Source of the DNA: Patiria miniata
Lineage: Eukaryota > Echinodermata > Asteroidea > Valvatida > Asterinidae
Length of the DNA stretch: 64,000 bases
NCBI RefSeq assembly: GCF_015706575.1
Contig: NW_024037048.1
Location: 18,369,512-18,433,511 of the forward strand
Reading direction: 5' to 3'
Position numbers and translations under genes: made by a program. The notes beneath the pieces are model-generated. The model had not been told where the DNA came from. It saw only the letters and a program-made list of their open reading frames with translations, and did not search any database. Positions 47,796 through 60,800 of the stretch are shown here, in pieces. Each line of letters starts with the position of its first letter. Positions within the stretch are counted from its first letter, which is position 1.

Positions 47796-48032
47796 TTTGG
47801 AATTCACTGAATCTGGGAACTTTTCAAGAGTTCCAAGTTGTATAATGCCTCCTTTTAAATACCAACCAGACGGTAAATTATCATTTGGTATAATCAAAGG
47901 GAAGACATATTCTTAGTTGTTTCAAGAAAGAAAACACCAGACTGCCAAGGCTTAAGAAGAACACAATAAGAGATCTCGTCTATGGAAATACATAGCTTAA
48001 TATGATGAATTAAAAAAAAAAAAAAAAGTACA

Positions 48033-48241
48033 CAATAAGCCTTTTCGGAGTCCAACTGAGCATTCGTAAACCTGTGACAACGCGCATTGTTTGTCCAAAT
48101 GGCCTTTGACATCATCGCGCCACTGACTTACAAAAAAGGCTGTTTGTGCATGGTGCGGTACTGTCAAAGGGCATTTGAGACAAACAATATGCGTTGTCAC
48201 AGGTTACGAATGCGCAGTTGGAACTCCGAAAAGGCTTATTG
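48033..48241. mobile_element. Palindromic MITE
   Basis: Inverted arms of about 85 bp start caataagccttttcggagt and include aacctgtgacaacgcg and caaacaat. A total of 209 bp, no ORF. Confidence 0.75.
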
Positions 48242-48319
48242 ACATATGCTGATATACATTGGACCACTCTCCAGAGGGCGCTATTCAATGTATCTGTTCA
48301 CTGTACACAGAGTTCCATT

Positions 48320-48600
48320 GTGAGTAACCAGTATTGTAGTACTCATACTGATAGAAATGACTCATACTCAGACAAAGTACTCATACTCATACTTGTCATG
48401 CCAGAATATGCGTACTCGTACTAGCACTCAAGGCAAAGTACTCGTCTTTGTATTTGAATTCATGATGACAAAGTACTTCAATGTGTCCTTGTGCCCATGG
48501 CAACGTACTCGTACTCAAACTCATGATGACAAAGTACTTGTACGTGTACTCATCGCGAAGAACTCACGCTCATACTCAACCTCACGATGACAAAGTACAA
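48320..48600 (+). repeat. Degenerate TACTC(A/G) repeat
   Basis: Irregular runs of actcatactca and acaaagtactcg. A similar looser stretch lies at about 1,140-1,400. Confidence 0.7.
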
Positions 48601-48646
48601 ACTGCAACACTATAAGTAACGCTACCACCTACCATGATTAAACCGG

Positions 48647-48834
48647 TTAGATAATTTCCACGTAGTTAGCCGGGAAGTATCCCGTGTGACCGTTTAACTC
48701 TCCATCGATCCAATTCTCGTCGATCTTACTGACGATGCTGATGATGTCGCCCTCCTGAAACCCCAGTTCGCCCTCGTTTTCGGCCTCAAAGTCGTACAGT
48801 GCCTTGCAGCGTTCCTTCGTTGCCGTTACAGGTA
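48647..48834 (-). CDS. SH3GL: Endophilin-A last exon: SH3 domain
   Basis: 188 bp after acceptor tttctcag. Encodes [22 protein letters not shown] and [11 protein letters not shown] then TAA. The ALYDF, the acidic RT loop, the W of DENW and the PxxY of the ligand pocket are all present. It ends two residues after the domain, shorter than the vertebrate tail. Confidence 0.95.
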
Positions 48835-51800
48835 CTGAGAAATTGGAAATAAATATCACAAAATCAATTGAAAATAGCAAATTTATTCAGTTTGCACAAA
48901 TTTGCAAGGTACCAGTTACAACTAATATACATCACATGACAGTTGACATGATGGTTAGTTGGTGACCTGTTTTTACTGAGCAATATTTTCTGTCCAGTTT
49001 GAAAGCCTATAGGTTGCAAACCAGCGAATAAACTGCCATAGACCTCAGTGATAAATACCTGCACTTCTAAAGATCAGGACAAATACTCACAAGTCTCTAA
49101 AAAGTGCTTGAGGCACACATCAAATTAAAACTTATTTCATCATCTTTCATTTCATCAAGTTTCGGTGGGTAATCCAATGAGTTTTGGGAGAAAATTCCAT
49201 CCAAAGATGATCACCCCTGAAAGTAGTCCTGAAGTCCATCGCCATTTGAAAAACGATGTCTATGCTCCATTGCAAAATAGAGCAAATTTAGGGCCTACTG
49301 GTAATTTCATGCCAATTTCGTCCTCATCACGGCATGGACCCTTCTGTTTTTTTTTACAAACCCTCGGCTTACAAAATGCTCCAATACTTGTAGCAAACAA
49401 ATTGAGGGCATTCAAATCGTGATTTGGCCAGGGAAGGCAATTTGGGGCCTATTTACTGGCCTGCAACCTTAAGCAAACTGTGTGCTGAGCTGGAGCATGA
49501 GATCCCTGTTGACTTACCTGGTGCGTTGTAATCCACCGTTGACGGGTACGCGTCGGTGTCGTCTCCGTCACTGGAGTCTCTCTTCGTGGAGTAAGAGTTG
49601 AAAGTACTTCTGGGTTTGCGTTCTGATTTGGGTCGACTGCCTGCCTCCTCAACCCTGGAAAACATCACAGAACATTGAGAAGGATGCTAACTGACAAGTT
49701 TGGGTATTATAGTCAGTCAGTCACAAGGCCATCGCAAGGCCATCACAAGGCCATCACAAGTCATCACAAGTCATCACAAGTCATCACAAGTCATCACAAG
49801 TCAATCACAAGTCATCACAAGTCAATGACAAGTCATCACAAGTCAATGACAAGTCCATCACAAGTCAATCACAAGTCATCACAAGTCAATCACAAGTCAA
49901 TCACAAGTCATCACAAGGCCATCACAAGGCCATCACAAGTCAATCACAAGTCAATCACAAGTCATCACAAGTCATCACAAGTCAATGACAAGTCAATCAC
50001 AAGTCAGTCACAAGGCCATCACAAGTCCATCCCAAGTCCATCACAAGTCATCACAAGTCCATCACAAGTCAATCACAAGTCAATGACAAGTCCATCACAA
50101 GTCAATCACAAGTCAATGACAAGTCCATCACAAGTCCAGCACAAGTAAAGTCATCACAAGTCAAGGGTGTAGGTGGGGATGTGGGGTGTAGGTGGGGGTG
50201 TGGTTGATCTGTCGCAAATGGAAGAGTTTGAGAAAAGGGATATCAAGTCCAAATTTTAGCCAAGGAAACTAATTCTGGTTAAAATAAGAGCATTTTGAAA
50301 CTTCACTTTCAAAATCGAACACTTTACTACACGAGAACAAAGAAATGTCTCCACAAGGATACAAATTTTAGAAGGTGTGTGGGTGGGGATGGGGATGGAG
50401 GGATGGGGGGATGGGGTGGGTGGGGTGTATGTTCTGGACCTCTGATGTTAGGGTTGTTTTCTTTCTGATTTAAGTTTCACAAATCCGTTGACGAGAAGCA
50501 TCGATTTAGAAAAAGTAACCCCTCCTTCTCTTCGTTTTTTTTTTTGATTATCAAAAATGGACACTTGTTGTGAGTTGGGGGGGGGGGCAGATTTCCCCTG
50601 TTGGCATACCTTTCATTGAGTGTTGAGAGAAGGCTTTCCAAAACCTCCGCAGACTGTTTGTGGTATTCTAGCTGAGCCTCAGCTAATGCTTGAAGCTGTA
50701 ACACCTGCTCAACCTGTTAAAGAAAACCAATCAATTAGTCCGTAAATCTCTGTTCATCAACATCTTACTCCAGAAATAGTTGGATGGATTTGCTACCAAC
50801 TCAAATAGGCCCATTTATCAGACTTGCAACAGGAAATTTGATACCTTACCATGTCTATTAACCATGTTTATTGAATCGAAATGAAACACAATACGCCATA
50901 GCTACTTTTGAGAAATAGGAAAGATTTTCCCTTTTTATTTCAAAGGGCCCCATGACATGAATTTCATTTGGGAACATAATTTGTACAACTTTCTACTCCC
51001 CTTTAAATGTATGAAAACTATTTCACATCCATTTTTGGATAAATGTATTGAAAAGTGTACTTTTTAAACATTTAATATTGTCCATGCTTTTCCTGACAAA
51101 TGAGGGTGCTGTTGCTGTGATGTCATTTCAGGAAGACACTGTTCAGTTTAGGTGTTTTCTGTTCAAATTGTGAACCCAAAATTTGCTCATTGAAAACATT
51201 TGTGGGAAAACTTTGCTCATTTGCTTACTACCATGCTCTGACAAACAAACAAAGAAACTTTACAACATCAAAATATCCCAAATTTTGGTGTTGAAATAGC
51301 TATAACATTAAATTTCCGCCTAAATTGACATCACACTTTTGCTCAAGAATATGAAAATTCTCACTGGCATAAAAACCAAAACAGCACCTAAGTACCCTTA
51401 AAAATTGCAAAATGATAACTGAAAATTATGAGGTTAAATGGGACACAAAGGTACATTTTCAAGAATTGTATAAAAAAATTACATTAAATGGCCATTTAAA
51501 GAATATCTTACACAACAGAAATAAATAGGAAACCGTCAATCTCTTCACCCATACAATGTCGGTATAAATTATTCTTCCATGGTTGAACTGAGAGAAATAT
51601 CAAAATAAATGCGAAGAAATATAAAGTGAAAACTTGTTCTTGAGAGGTATCTCATTGAGTAGTAAGATGCTCTAGTGCATCTTGGCTCATCTTTGCTCCG
51701 ATTTGTCAGGTACTTACATCACTCTCAAGGAGGTTCCTCATCCCGTTCTCAGCAAGCTCCTGAGATTCGTGAAACTTCTCTTCTGCAAACTGGATTTCTT

Positions 51801-54800
51801 CTTCAGGAATTGTGCTTCCTGCAACACAAACAAAAACAAGATTGATGAGAACAAAAGTCAGACATATTGGCTCAGAATTATCCAAGATGCCAGTATTTTC
51901 CTGGTGTGGAAATGTAGTATAATTGCTGCATCATGCAAGCATGCATTAACCCTAACAGAACTCAACCCATCAAACCCCAACGGCATGTTTAGTGGGAATC
52001 TGTCAGGATGGGTACAGTACCCTTAAACTGACAGTCTTTTACATTGGGTTGGCACACCTCCAGAATCAAAGATAGAAATATGTGTCAGCAGTTTCCCATA
52101 TGGTGTTGGAATTTGCCAGGATGGGTATGGTTCCTGGTACATCATGCTAGGGAGTTAGAGTTAATCCGTCACCATGTACACAATGAGTCATAAAGAAAGT
52201 GACCAAATTAGAAACATATTTCAAAAAATATGTGGCTCGCTCTGTTTAATAAATAGGGGTAAAGTACTTGTGATTGACTAGTAACTGTGAAAATTTCACG
52301 TAATTTGCATACTCTATTCCCAAGTAATGAATATTTTGATACAATGATCCAACATTCAGTTGTCCACCACTGATCATTTATCATTCTGCAAACAAATAAA
52401 TACCCATTAAATACCATGAAACATAAACGTTTCCCACCTCCATGAATGAATGGAAAAACGGACAAAAATCGCCATCAATATTTCAGAAAAAAAGAGTGGA
52501 CTTGTTCCTCGTAATCGAAACACAAAATCTGACAGTAAAAATACTGTTTCAGTCTTGACTCAAATGATTGAAATCTCATTTGTATTTGAATGCCTGTGTG
52601 TAATCTGTAATTCTCACTCAGCTCAATAGCTTCCAATGGCATTCCATGGAGCTACATTTTGAATACTTCATTCGTCTATTAAATTTGATTGCTTTTTAAG
52701 ATTTTTTTGTATTAATCCAGGTTTTTTTTTCAAAATGGCGGGCGGAAGTGATTCAACAACTGCTTCACGAACGAACAAATCATACACAAACATTTCTTCC
52801 ATGAAATGCTGTTATTATCCTCGTCCAAGATGTTTAGATTGTTTAAAACGTGGCCCATGAACGCCAACTTTTGTGAAATCGATCGTAAGTTCATTGCGTG
52901 GCCGCGCAATAAGTTTGTTGCGTGTAAGTCCTACGCATGGCGTAAGTTACGCACTGTTTTGTGAAATCAGCTGCATAACAAAGTTCCGTACTTATTACAA
53001 CTCACACATATTTAACACTTAGACATTCTCAATTTCGTCCTCGGAAAAGTCACTTATCTACACTTTTCCAAGTTTGAGTCCACGCAAAAATGATTTGGGT
53101 CAATTTTTTTCATCAATGCAATTGAATATTGACCAACAAAATGCAAAAACAGGCTCATTAATATGTATGAGATGTAATGAATATTCATGATACCTCCATA
53201 TATACAAATTCATGTTATTTCTGACAGAATCAACTACAACCGACATTAACTCTTTGCCAGTAATTGTCCTTCTTTAGTAGACAATAATTTACAACAGTAA
53301 CAAATTACATTCTAAAACTTGTAACACAATATGTCTTTTGATGTTAAACTAAAAACACTCTTAAAATCAACCATTTTTTGGTCAATCTGAAGATCTTCCA
53401 CTGCAACTTTTCTTTTTCTTTTTGAAGATCTTGTTGAGGTTTTATTGATAACATAAATTGTCGTATTTCATCACCCAGTAAAACAGACATTTTTGGTCTT
53501 TGGACTGTTGCTTGATTTGGATGTGCTTAAAATAAACTGGAAAAAAAATGAAATGAAAACGGAATGATAATCTCCAATCAAGAAAACATAGCAGCTGGCT
53601 TAAACATGCAGGCAAAGTGAAAATGCTGGCTACGTTTGTTCTATGACATGCTGTTAGTGTTTCAAGCAGGATGTTTGAAAACAAAACATGCAAGTTTCAT
53701 GAGGACGTTCCCGTGAAATGCCAACAAAATAAAGGAAGTAACATGCACAAGCTAGCATCAAAACCAAAACAAAACCAAAACTGCAAAATGACAAAGTGAA
53801 CTCTAATCCAGTTTTGATTTTCAAAAAAAATGACTACCGAGCTTTAGAAATCTGGGATAATATATTTCAAAATAGCGGTGTTTGGTATAGCAACGTTCCA
53901 CTGTATATGAGAATGTAATTTCCAGTAACCCTGCTTAACCCTTCTGTTAGTGAGCATAAGCCATGTCTGAATGACATGGCTACGACTAACACTAGCCCAC
54001 ATGGGAAGTGGCTTCATCTGCTTCCATAGGTGCAACTAATGTATTAGCCGTAGCCACTTCATTCTGACGTGGCTTTACGCTTTTATCCTTTTCCCTTCAT
54101 TTTCGACTCTGCACCCACGGCGAAATCTACAAATATATAGCACTACTGCCTACTCTATAGCCCAGACTGCTGGCCAAATTTGATACGCTTTAGGCTGACA
54201 ATCCATGTGTCCGTTTTTGATGTGCGTATTGCGTTTTGCATACCAGTTGCGTATCCGCGATGCGTACTCTGAAAATCCACGAGTACGTATTTCTCGGCAC
54301 ACTTGACCGACGTACAAACTCATATTCCCACAATGACTGGTCTTAACGCAGTAGGGATAGCGCAATGCGCAATACAGGTACATGGACCTATGTATGTATG
54401 CACATTGCTTATCAAACAACTGATTTTTACACATCAGGCAGTGCGCACTACGCATGACGGACACACAGATTTTTGGCCTTATACTGTATTTTCTGAATCC
54501 TCAATCAATTCTGATCTATTTCACCACAATATTTTCTACGAAATGCTACGCTACAAAATCGGTGTTGACATACCACCTGCTGCTGAGAGGAACCGACGAA
54601 AACGTTTTTACAGGTACATGGAAAGTAAAAATAGAAACATGATGTCATCATAGGATAATAGACCAATGGGCTCTTCGCACAAGTACCCCCTCAACGGTAA
54701 GAAAGGGAGAGTTGGGGTCGGAGAGACGACTGGGAGAGACATTTGAACGCATTGCCAACGACGCCTGACGTCACAGGTAGACGCTATGGCTTTGTGCATA

Positions 54801-57800
54801 TTGGGAATGAAAGTAGTCAGGGTACCATGTGCTATACGTAGTGTGTCCTATCCACTGGACTATTGAAAGTGATCAAATAGCTCCCTCTCCTGTTTGCGCA
54901 TGGAGACCATTAATCTAAACAGCCGTTGGATTCCTTTGTATTCAGTTTGGTCGTTTTTTTTTTATCCCGGAGGCTGTCTAGACCAATCCTGAAGGGGTAG
55001 ACGTTTATTAGGGACATGTAACTGATTAACTAACTAAAACACACTTTTATAAGATGGAATTTTGCGTCGGGGTGATATAAATCAAATTAGGTTTTGCCCT
55101 TCACTGACGTTTAAACACTGTACACTCAGTGTGTTACCCACCGAGTATACAGTGTTTAAACGTCGTTGAAGGGCAATTAACCTAATTCGATTTAAAACAC
55201 ACTTCAAAATAGAACGTCATGATAGTACGATACACGTACAGGCTTTCAAGCAGACCCAGGTGAAAAAGTAGGGGAAAAGTAGGGTCAAAATTTACAAAAA
55301 CCAACAGGACAGAAGTCGGATTTTGGAGGACAAAATCAGGATAAAAGTAGGACTTTTGCTGGCTTTCAGGAGCAGTTTTCATTAATGCTCGCCCATGTCC
55401 ACAGCATCATAAGCCTCATTTGGCATGTTCTGTACTCACAACACTTGTGCTCCATCCTCAACTAAGCTCTTGGAAGTACAGTTGCAGTACTCCTGCGCCC
55501 AAGCCCTTCATTGTGTGATTTGACAGTGTGTAACACTGCCATGAAAGTTTTCAATGAGATTAAATTTCTTCGGAGTTGTGGGACAAAAAAATAGGAAAAA
55601 GTAGGAATTTCAAGAAAAAGTAGGAAAAATTGGAGCACGGTAAAAAAAATATCTAGGAAAAGTAGGAGTACTGAAAAGCCTGCACGTACATGTGGACTGA
55701 GGTTAATCTATTACATGGACATTTATCACAGTTGTAAATCTTAAAGCTATAGTCCATCATTTGCAGCCATCCGAAAAGTAACTGGCGTAATTATTGTTGA
55801 AAAACATACTTGGTTGAAAGATAGTAAGGGAACTAAACTCCCTGTGAAATTATTCTTTCTGGGAAGCTGTCATTTTGAAGTAATCAACGAAAGAAGGCAT
55901 TTCCAACGGTGATTCTTAAGAAGCACCGTAGGAAAATTTACATTAGGAGTTCGTTTTGTTATTCAGCGCAGCGCCCACAAGTATTGGAACGACGCACACA
56001 CGCGCGCGGTTGTTATAATTCGTTGGATCAGTGCGCGATGTCGCGTATAGCTGCAATTCAAAACAATTCAACACATGATTCAGTAACTTTTGATTTGAAA
56101 TTGAGGTCTTAGAATGCTGTTTTTCTCGGAATGTACAGCTGAAGCTTAGCTGAAACTTCATCAGGTTAGTTGCTCAGTATCCTTCATTAGATTTTGAACT
56201 CTTTTGTTGCTACAAACGAACAAAATGCACAAATTACAAATGATGGACTGTAGCTTTAAGCATCTAGCATTCTACATACACACATTCACAATATTTTTGT
56301 AGGGAAAGTACAAGGTAATATTGTGCATTAACAAAGGTCAACAACACTATCTATTCTCATTTTTGAAACTCACAGACAATTTCGCTTATTGTTAGTTCAA
56401 ACTTGTAGTGAGCTATGGGTGTACACTATGGGTGCTAAGCACAATAAGGGACCATTCATGACGAGTCTAGGAACTAGACTATGACATACCGACCAAACCT
56501 GCTAATGCTGATGAGTATGTAGATGATGCACAGTGAAAAATGAAGTAAAACATTAATACAGTGAGTGGTGAAAAAAAAAATGATGTTGAAATCAAAGGTG
56601 TGGACAATTCCTTCATAGCGACGTCAATTTACAGGATTTAATGATTAAACTCTTCTATTAGAGACAGTTAGGCCTATCGATCAAAGTAACAAAGTTCAGT
56701 TCCCGATGATAATATCCACTTTTGGAAACAATATTTGGCAGATCATATTGGCCGCTGAGTGAATATGGTTGACACAAAGTTCAAACTTTTTCTCGACTGT
56801 CCAAACTAAGTCCTCAAAAAATCTAAACCACAATTAAAGGCTTGCAAGGAACACTATTTTCAATGCAATTTTTGTTTTTCTTTTAGTGCAAACAAATATT
56901 ATACGCATTGTACAGTATGTCCAAAAGAAATGTCCGTCTGACTATTTTTGAAATAACTACAAAACCATGAAGTCCAATTTGAAAAAGTTTGATTGTGCAG
57001 ATACTCCCTATCTTGGCCTCAACCCCGATGAGTTTCATTTAATTTCAGTCACGCATCGCTGCACACTTGTCAATTGATCACAACAACATTTTGGGACACT
57101 GTGACCAAGTTCCTTGCCTTAATCAATTTAAGTGCTGTGTTATGTAAGCTGTGTAAAATCCTGCATGTTGTGAAAAGGGCTGCCATTGGGATTGGAATCA
57201 TTTGCCTGGCTATCAGTCATCATGGCAAGACCTCAGTTTAATGCTCAAGGGCAAATGATTCCAATCCCAAACCACATCCGCCTTTTTTTTCACAGACACA
57301 TTTTTGGGACACACTCTATGACAATTAACAATGATAAATTTAGTGTCAGGTTAACAATAACACTTTGGAAGTCTGATGGGTTATTTTTGTTTTAGTTATG
57401 ATTTTAGTAATGTAAGATGATTTGATTAGATGGAGTTGAGATAATCTGTTGCCTACCTTTTGCTTGCTTCTTCTTTTTGTAGTCAAAGTCAAGACGTCGC
57501 CCCTGTAACTTCTTCCGATGGTGCTGTAGAAATCAAACATTGGGGAGAAAGTTAATGTACTGTTTGACAAGACACATTTGCACATTGCTGTAAGGCTCCT
57601 TATATAAATTATGGGTCAAAGTGTGACAATTTTCGAGCCCTGTTATCTCTGAACGTTTTTATTTGCTGTTCAAGTATCATTAAGAATGACTTCAACAATT
57701 TGTTGGGTAGGTTGTCTGCTTCACATAATCACTCTTGGCGGACGACTGCATTAACTCTAACCTTCCCAAATCCTCCCAAATCCTCTTTGCAAAATGGAGG

Positions 57801-60800
57801 ATTTTGCAGGATTGAGGCTGTTTAATTGGCAAAAATGTGTGGCTGATTTTGCAGGATGCAGTGTGTCAAGGTCTTGGGCCGGGCCTTGTGTTTGTTTATG
57901 CTCAACTGTGCATAAATTATACTTGAAGTCCTCCGCACTGCTCCAGGATGTCACTGGCTCTGCCTCAACGTATTGACAGTGATTGCTGGAGGATTTTGTA
58001 GGATTGAGGCAGTGATCATTCTTCCACGGATCACATTCAAGAAATAATGGAGGATTTTGCAGGATTGAGGCTGCATGCAATTTTGACATGGAGGCAGTTG
58101 GAGGATTTTGCAGCATCATCGCAAAAATGCCCAGGGAGTTAGGGTTAAGAATGACTTTAAACAATTTTGTATTCGTTGTGTAGGTAGTTTGCTATTCACA
58201 ATCACCCTTGGAGGATGACTGCATTAAGGAGTGCACCAGAATTATAAAATCACATATGTCAGATGTAACAGGGACAGGAAAAAAGTGGCCCCCAAATTTA
58301 TCGAATGACCCAAAGTACACAGGCATAAGTTACAACCCAAATCAACCAGTAATCGATCACTGGTCTTGTATCAATTTTTTTCCAGATTGGCCACAATTTG
58401 TGCTTGAATTTCCCCGCAGGTGGCTGTGCAACACAGTCCTGCTTCTACCAAAATCAACCAAATTCTGTCAGATTCTGTAAGATGGAACTCACGTTGATCT
58501 CTTTCAGATCTTTGTTCTTGAGATGATCCAGGGGATCCAGGAAGTTCTGTCTGACGATCAGATCGAAGGCGCCCTTGACTTGTTGCCTCAGTGATTCTCC
58601 CATCTCGACCATCGCCGTACCTGTATCCAAAAAATAACCAAAACAATTTTTTTTTATTGATACCTATAAAAAACAACATTTTATTGTTCTGTTGTTTCCA
58701 CCAAAACTAAACAGCAGTGCTTAGTATACCCTGGAAGCTAAGATTGTCTATGAAATGCATGGTCTATGAAATGCATTATTCGACAGAGTAAAAAAAAAAT
58801 GGTTTCCCGTCTGCTTTTTTTTCCCTCCACCATGAGGTGAGGTATATGTTTTCATCGGCCTTGGTTTGTCTGTGAACAGGATAACTCAGGATAAATGCGG
58901 AGGCACTAGGCTCACGTGAATCACGCACTCCGGACTCCTTCGACCAAAACATTTGCGAGCCTCGTCTTTAAGAACGTGTGCACATAGTCGTGGCGCGACC
59001 TCAAAAATGGCTTCTAATTTTGTTTGCCGGATTACGCTATATGAGAATGTAATTTCCAGTTACCCTGGTTAACCCTTCTGTTAGTGAGCATAAGCCATGT
59101 CTGAATGACATGGCTACGACTAGCACTAGCCCACATGGGAAGTGGCTTCATCTGCTTCCATAGGTGCAACTAATGTATTAGCCGTAGCCACTTTATTCTG
59201 ACGTGGCTTTATGCTTTTCCATTTTCCCTAATTTGTGCTTGAATTTCCCCGAACGTGGCTGTGCAACACAGTCCTGATTCTATCAGAATCAACCAGATAA
59301 TGGGTGATGTTAGATTTTGTAAGATGGAACTCACGTTGATCTCCTTCAGATCTTTGTTCTTGAGATGATCCAGGGGATCCAGGAAGTTCTGTCTGACGTT
59401 CAGATCGAAGGCGTCCTTGACTTCAGAAAGTTGCCTCAGCGATTCGCTCGACCATCGCCGTACCTGTATTATAAAAAAAAAAAAATGCAAGATTTTATTG
59501 TTCTGATGATTTCCACCAAAATGAGAACAGCTGGGCTATGTATACCACGGGAGCTGGGATGGTCTATGAAATGCATTATTCAGCGGAAATATTTGAGAGA
59601 ATTGTGCCTAAAGTTGATGATACAAGCATGGCTTTTGGCACACAGTCAGAGTATGTCTTATTAAAGGGCCATCACAGATTTGCCCTTTGAAAAAATCTAG
59701 TTAACAAGCAATATTCAAAATTTTCAAAATGGCTGCCATTGGTCATTTTACTACCTATAGTGGAATCTGGCGACCAGAATTAGCAGGTTTTTACTGCGGT
59801 GGTGTCTCGCTCACACGCATACTGAACGCGTTCTTAAAGACGAGGCGCGCGCTCATTTTGGTATTCTTATTGGTCGAAGGAGCCTTGAGCACGCGCCCTA
59901 CCTGAGTGCGACTCACGCAAACATTGCGCCACCGCAGAAAATGGCTGCCATCGGATTTGTCTATATTTGTTCAAAGGACAAATCTGCGATGGCCCTATGG
60001 CCAAATATCTTTCTCGTGACATACTCTGACTGTGTGCCAAATGCCATGCTTGTATCATCAAAGGCACAATCCCATCACCTATCTGCTGTACTAGTACATG
60101 TAGCTACAATATTGTTGGAAACAAATAAACAGACAACTGACAAATTTGCCAAATAAAGGGCGAGTAAAAAAACCGAAACACAAAAGGCTGGACCAATTTT
60201 TGATTGACGTTTTTCCTGTGGCACTTTCAAAATCTAGGATATGAAAGCCCAGTTAGTAAACTTTCTTTTAGAACAAGAATCATTCAAATCACTCATGTAC
60301 TTTTCAAGTTACAAAATTTTCAACACAACCACCGTTTTAGAGTTCTGTTCACACATCACAAAAATAGGAAGTGTTCTTGCAGCAAAGTGATAACAATTCT
60401 CACAGGGATGCAATTGTTTTCATTTTACTGAAAGAACACTTACCTTTTTGTGATCCGGACAGAACTTTTCAAACAGTGTTTGTGGTGAAAATTAAGCAAT
60501 TTGAAAAGTTCATGAGTGATTTGAATGATTCTTGTGCTAAAACAAAGCCCATTGATTGGGCCTTCATATCCTAGATTTGGAAAGTGCTACAGGCAAAACT
60601 TTATTCAAAAATAGGTCCTGCCATTTGGGTTTCATCTTTTTTGACTCACCTGTATATTGCAAATGCATGCATTTATAAATAAAAAAAATAAAAAATAAAA
60701 TACAAAGTGGGTGCAAAAAAGGCAGCGGGCAGCTACGAGAAACTGGTTTATTTCTTTACTTGGCCTTGCATATCTGAAGTGCTGGGCCCTACATAAATTA

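Noticed and set aside
49675-50148. 157-residue ORF of His-Lys-Ser repeats
   Set aside because: It is the translation of the CATCACAAGTCAAT minisatellite inside an endophilin intron.
54303-54653. 116-residue plus ORF
   Set aside because: It lies across a diverged palindromic element and shows no domain or compositional sign of coding.
57757-58164. 135-residue minus ORF with LQNPP-like repeats
   Set aside because: It is the translation of the repeated GAGGATTTTGCAGGATTGAG motif in a repeat island.
59335-59463. Counting both copies of the duplicated endophilin exon as coding
   Set aside because: Copy 2 is not in phase with its neighbours, whereas the eight-exon model with copy 1 gives an exact open frame.
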